Shown: piece after piece, positions 6,196 through 8,249 of the stretch
Layout: each line of letters starts with the position of its first letter
How positions within the stretch are numbered: the stretch's first letter is position 1
Assembly (NCBI GenBank): GCA_900544755.1
Contig: UQWQ01000083.1
Coordinates: 1-8,249, forward strand
Source of the DNA: an uncultured Collinsella sp.
GTDB lineage: Bacteria > Actinomycetota > Coriobacteriia > Coriobacteriales > Coriobacteriaceae
Direction of reading: 5' to 3'
Length of the DNA: 8,249 nucleotides
Program-made: the position numbers and the translations under genes
Notes under the pieces: model-generated
The model's input: the letters and a program-made list of their open reading frames with translations, nothing else
Database searches by the model: none
What the model was told of the DNA's origin: nothing

Positions 6196-6265
6196 TTGCA
6201 CCATTGCGGCTTCATGGAGTAGCGCCCGTACGCATCGAATTTCTCCTCTCATAGATGTGCGGCAC

Positions 6266-6302
6266 AAAGAGCCCCGAGTTCATACGAGCTTGGGGCTCTT
6301 TT
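6266..6302 (+). terminator. Strong Rho-independent terminator after the oxidoreductase gene
   Basis: A 16-bp stem (6266-6281 with 6286-6301, including two G-U pairs) closes an ATAC loop; its outer part is AAAGAGCCCC/GGGGCTCTTT, and a T-run follows (to 6302, then CGTTT). It ends the oxidoreductase transcript and insulates the A/T-richer region that follows. The A-run on the left makes it potentially bidirectional. Confidence 0.9.
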
Positions 6303-6325
6303 CGTTTGGATTGCAGGCGTATTGA

Positions 6326-6348
6326 CAGACGAAAACAGTCTGTGTCCG
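6326..6348. promoter_or_regulatory. Degenerate third operator-like site
   Basis: The 20 bases at 6327-6346 match the strong operator-like sequence at 6402-6421 in 17 positions, with the left half AGACGAAAAC intact and the right half weaker. A consensus TTGACA (6322-6327) abuts it, but no -10 box lies at the right distance. Its centre is 75 bases, close to seven helical turns, from the centre of the first strong site. It may be an auxiliary site for the same regulator. Confidence 0.45.
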
Positions 6349-6400
6349 GTATTGAGCCATACGAAAGCGAAATTATGCGTCTTAATTCCGTACGCAAATA

Positions 6401-6423
6401 AAGACGAAAACCGTTTGCGTCTT
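6401..6423. promoter_or_regulatory. Operator-like 23-bp near-perfect palindrome, copy 1
   Basis: The half-sites AAGACGAAAAC and GTTTGCGTCTT around a central C are complementary at 10 of 11 positions. The 20 bases 6401-6420 reappear as an exact reverse complement at 6436-6455. Such length and symmetry are typical of a dimeric DNA-binding protein site. It lies upstream of the AlbA_2/winged-helix gene, whose product is the obvious candidate ligand. Confidence 0.65.
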
Positions 6424-6432
6424 TGATAAATC

Positions 6433-6455
6433 AGTACGCAAACGGTTTTCGTCTT
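6433..6455. promoter_or_regulatory. Operator-like 23-bp palindrome, copy 2, overlapping the promoter
   Basis: Inverted copy of the site at 6401-6423, with 20 bases identical. The two centres are 32 bases apart, close to three helical turns, so dimers would sit on the same DNA face. Its last base is the first base of the TATAAT box, so bound protein would cover the -35/spacer zone and block transcription. An extra half-site GTACGCAAA occurs at 6390-6398, and TGCGTCTT occurs at 6376-6383. Confidence 0.65.
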
Positions 6456-6460
6456 ATAAT
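6455..6460 (+). promoter_or_regulatory. -10 box TATAAT of the AlbA_2/winged-helix gene
   Basis: A consensus TATAAT whose expected start point (about 6467) gives a leader of about 30 bases to the chosen ATG 6498. No good -35 exists 17 bases upstream because that space is taken by the operator-like palindrome; TTGATA at 6423-6428 is too far. The promoter may be weak or factor-dependent. Confidence 0.6.
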
Positions 6461-6497
6461 ACGGTTATGAATGGTACGAAACGAGAGGGTTGTGCAT

Positions 6498-7751
6498 ATG
6501 GTTGTTAGAGAGAACCCTACAGTCGAATACAAGGAAAGCGTTACGCCGACGTTTCTTAAAACGGTTAGCGCTTATGCAAACTACGGGACGGGCAAGATTG
6601 AGTTTGGCGTTGATGACGAGGGCGTGGCTGTCGGCCTTGCAGATCCGGTCGCAGAGTGTCTCCGCATTGAGAACATGATTAATGACAGCTTGGATCCCGC
6701 TCCCCGTTACACGCTCGACCCCGATGAGAAACACGGGACCGTAATCCTTACGGTTTATGAGGGACAGGACAAACCCTATCGAAGCAAGGGAAAGGCCTAC
6801 AGGCGAAACGATTCGGCAACGGTGGAGGTCGACCGGTTTGAGTATGGCAGGCTGACGCTTGAAGGCAGCAACGTAACGTTCGACGCGCTCACGTCGGCTC
6901 GCCAGGACTTGAGTTTTCACACGCTCGAGCATAAGTGTGTTGAACATCTCGGCATTTCCGAGCTAACGCCGGATATTATGCGCACGCTTCGCTTGCTCGA
7001 CAAAGATGGCTATACCAACGCTGCGGCGATTTTGGCGGATAAGAATGATTTTCCGGGCATCGACTGCGTCCGTTTTGGCGATACCGAGGATGTGATCTTG
7101 GACCGTGAGACGGCGACAAATGTATCCGCAATTGAGCAGGTGGACAGGGCGGTGGCTATGTTTGCACGCTACTACCGTTTTGAGCGTATCGAAGGGATGG
7201 AGCGCGTCCAAACCGATCGAATTTCTCTTGAGGCATTCCGCGAAGCTGTTGCAAACGCTTTGGTGCATCGGACGTGGGACGTTCGAGCGAATGTTCAAAT
7301 TGCCTTGTACGCCGATCGTGTTGTTGTGACTTCGCCCGGATCACTGCCTGCCGGTTTGACGACGGAACAATACCTGTATGGGCAGATATCCGTGCTCAGA
7401 AACCCAATTGTCGCCGAGGTCTTTTTAAAGCTGGATTACATCGAGAAATTTGGCACGGGAATCGCGCGCATTAGACGTGCCTATCGCGATTCGATCAATC
7501 AACCAATTTTTGATGTTCGCGGCGGCATGGTGGCCGTCACATTGCCCGCTACCGATGCCTTTGAAGGGTCCGAGGAAGAGATCCAGGTTCTCAATGCCTT
7601 GTCGGGCGGGCGAATTATGTCGCGAAGCGAGATTGAAAAACAGACGGGGCTGAGCCGCATGCGGACGTTGGCGGCACTCGAATCTCTGCTTGAACGGAAT
7701 GCAATCGTAAAGCAGGGAACCGGGCGGGCCACGAAATACGAGCGCTCATAG
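6498..7751 (+). CDS. AlbA_2 (Schlafen-like) / HATPase / winged-helix protein, COG2865 type
   Basis: A 417-residue protein of the widespread but poorly understood family often labelled ATP-binding protein or putative transcriptional regulator. The N-terminal AlbA_2 domain shows E10-x-K12 and the AYANYGTGKIEFGVDDEG strand (about residues 25-42). A GHKL-like ATPase C-domain carries EAVANALVHR (Asn253), SPGSLPAG, RNPIVAEVF and EKFGTGIARI (about 248-335). A C-terminal winged helix (about 363-415) includes SRSEIEKQTGLSRMRTLAALESLLERNAI. ATG 6498 has GAGAGGG eight bases upstream; the in-frame ATG 6471 has no ribosome site and lies almost on the expected transcription start. It is monocistronic and more A/T-rich than feoB, suggesting horizontal acquisition. 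The palindromes upstream make autoregulation likely, by inference. Its biological role (regulation, defence, stress) is not established. Confidence 0.88.
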   Translation: MVVRENPTVEYKESVTPTFLKTVSAYANYGTGKIEFGVDDEGVAVGLADPVAECLRIENMINDSLDPAPRYTLDPDEKHGTVILTVYEGQDKPYRSKGKAYRRNDSATVEVDRFEYGRLTLEGSNVTFDALTSARQDLSFHTLEHKCVEHLGISELTPDIMRTLRLLDKDGYTNAAAILADKNDFPGIDCVRFGDTEDVILDRETATNVSAIEQVDRAVAMFARYYRFERIEGMERVQTDRISLEAFREAVANALVHRTWDVRANVQIALYADRVVVTSPGSLPAGLTTEQYLYGQISVLRNPIVAEVFLKLDYIEKFGTGIARIRRAYRDSINQPIFDVRGGMVAVTLPATDAFEGSEEEIQVLNALSGGRIMSRSEIEKQTGLSRMRTLAALESLLERNAIVKQGTGRATKYERS

Positions 7752-7773
7752 TCCAAAAGAGCCATGGTACAAG

Positions 7774-7807
7774 ACGGACCCCAAGCCAGCGTTGGCTTGG
7801 GGTCCGT
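7774..7807. terminator. Perfect 15-bp hairpin after the AlbA_2 gene
   Basis: ACGGACCCCAAGCCA (7774-7788) pairs without mismatch with 7793-7807 around loop GCGT, 23 bases after the stop codon. The tail TATATCCC is not a proper T-run. The stem strength and position still favour a terminator or a 3'-end stabilising hairpin. Confidence 0.65.
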
Positions 7808-7840
7808 TATATCCCGGATGGTAACGGGCCGATTATTGTC

Positions 7841-7890
7841 AAGTTATAGCAAAGTATAGCGACGTACAGCAAAGTATAGTGAAATATGGC
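7841..7890. repeat. Tandem 10-bp repeat, five copies, consensus AAAGTATAGC
   Basis: Copies at 7841, 7851, 7861, 7871 and 7881 read AAGTTATAGC, AAAGTATAGC, GACGTACAGC, AAAGTATAGT and GAAATATGGC; a degenerate sixth follows at 7891-7902. Copies 2 and 4 differ at one base, hinting at a 20-bp higher unit. A 10-bp period is about one helical turn, so all units face the same side of the DNA. It could be an iteron-like protein binding array; the reverse strand shows repeated TATACT-like boxes. No function is demonstrated. Confidence 0.6.
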
Positions 7891-7905
7891 AAGCCGTATA
7901 GCGCG

Positions 7906-7934
7906 CCTTGATTATCAACCCTTGATTATCAACC
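7906..7934. repeat. Two tandem 14-bp units CCTTGATTATCAAC
   Basis: Exact direct repeat at 7906-7919 and 7920-7933, with one further matching C. Each unit holds the palindrome TTGATTATCAA (11 bases, central T). It follows directly on the 10-bp repeat array, so 7841-7934 forms one block of repeated, symmetrical sites. Confidence 0.65.
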
Positions 7935-7999
7935 GTCCGTATTTCACAGCAACTTATAACAGGCTCGGGGTGCCAATTTGGGGTGCGGTAGTGCTGCGT

Positions 8000-8155
8000 C
8001 ACGAAAAGGGCCTATCTACTACGTTTAAGCCGCAGGGGCCAACCATAGTCGGCTTTTTCGAAAATCGACAAGCTGTCTACCTGCGGTTTTGTTTTCACGG
8101 TTTTCGGTATGGCCGAGGCTATCCGTGTTAACGTAGTAGATGGGCCACTTTTGTG
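8000..8155. repeat. Structured ~156-bp intergenic element with long terminal inverted repeats
   Basis: The ends pair over about 25 bp: 8009-8025 with 8130-8146 is 17 bp with one G-U, and 8000-8008 with 8148-8155 extends it past single-base bulges. Two internal arms complete a three-way junction: 8027-8036 with 8080-8089, capped by a stem 8048-8056/8061-8069 with a TTCG loop and internal mismatch, and 8096-8100 with 8123-8127 enclosing CGG/CCG. No ORF in it has a ribosome site. It looks like either a small non-autonomous mobile/dispersed repeat or a structured RNA. Region 7808-8249 has no supportable protein gene. Confidence 0.55.
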
Positions 8156-8208
8156 GCAAGGGGGCCGATCTGCGGGCCAGGGTAGCTAAAAGAGCCCCAT
8201 TACAGTTT

Positions 8209-8234
8209 GAGTCGTCCGAAAGGGCGGCTCTTTT
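8209..8234 (+). terminator. Rho-independent terminator with GAAA tetraloop
   Basis: GAGTCGTCC (8209-8217) pairs with GGGCGGCTC (8222-8230), including two G-U pairs, around GAAA, followed by TTTT. A second pairing, AAAAGAGCC (8188-8196) with GGCTCTTTT (8226-8234), competes with it and could terminate on the - strand. As no gene lies between 7751 and here on the + strand, it may end a non-coding transcript from the structured element, or serve a - strand gene beyond the edge through the alternative fold. Confidence 0.7.
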
Positions 8235-8249
8235 CCGTTGCACGGTTAT

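Noticed and set aside
6471..6497. Upstream in-frame start of the AlbA_2 protein
   Set aside because: It would lie about four bases after the expected transcription start and has no ribosome site; ATG 6498 has GAGAGGG and leads directly into the domain.
7841..7934. CRISPR-like array
   Set aside because: The units are 10 and 14 bp, directly adjacent with no unique spacers, and no cas genes are nearby.
7886..8131. 81-codon + strand open frame in the repeat region
   Set aside because: It has no ribosome site, begins inside the tandem repeats, runs through the structured element, and resembles no known family.
8025..8243. 72-codon - strand open frame
   Set aside because: It overlaps the terminator and the three-way-junction element, and no ribosome site or domain is visible.

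Overview
The window looks like a stretch of a Coriobacteriia chromosome (Actinomycetota), most likely Collinsella or a close relative. This is inferred from the moderately high GC, the strongly C/G-ending codons of the housekeeping genes, the feoA-feoA-feoB plus FeoB-associated Cys-rich protein set typical of anaerobic gut bacteria, and intergenic palindromes built on GGGGACAG/CTGTCCCC. No rRNA or other taxonomic marker is present, so the assignment is tentative. All supported genes are on the + strand.

Layout: (1) 1-500 holds a terminator-like hairpin and a small HPr-family phosphocarrier whose position 46 is naturally Asp instead of the regulatory Ser. (2) 501-3702 is the ferrous-iron uptake operon: a perfect 15-bp inverted repeat upstream, two separate FeoA genes, a 123-bp spacer with two hairpins, full-length FeoB, and a strong terminator. 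(3) 3703-4076 holds a dispersed repeat and a 66-codon FeoB-associated Cys-rich membrane protein. Its leader carries the same 10-mer GTGGTTAACT found twice upstream of feoA, which suggests common (iron?) control. (4) 4077-6302 is a monocistronic Old Yellow Enzyme-type oxidoreductase (OYE domain, 4Fe-4S cluster, FAD/NAD(P) domain) with a 10-bp inverted repeat in its leader, followed by a dispersed palindrome and a strong terminator. (5) 6303-7807 is a more A/T-rich single-gene unit encoding an AlbA_2 (Schlafen-like)/HATPase/winged-helix protein (COG2865 type), preceded by a cluster of long palindromic operator-like sites ending at a TATAAT box. (6) 7808-8249 has no convincing gene. It holds a tandem 10-bp repeat in helical phase, two tandem 14-bp units each containing TTGATTATCAA, a ~156-bp element predicted to fold into a three-way junction closed by ~25 bp, and a GAAA-loop terminator.

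Functionally, regions 2 and 3 act together in Fe(II) import: FeoB is the GTP-dependent membrane transporter, the FeoA proteins are cytosolic SH3-like partners, and the Cys-rich protein is a probable membrane accessory. The OYE enzyme would consume iron (4Fe-4S) and flavins to reduce unsaturated substrates. The most unusual material is the operator cluster of the AlbA_2 gene and the structured repeat region after it.
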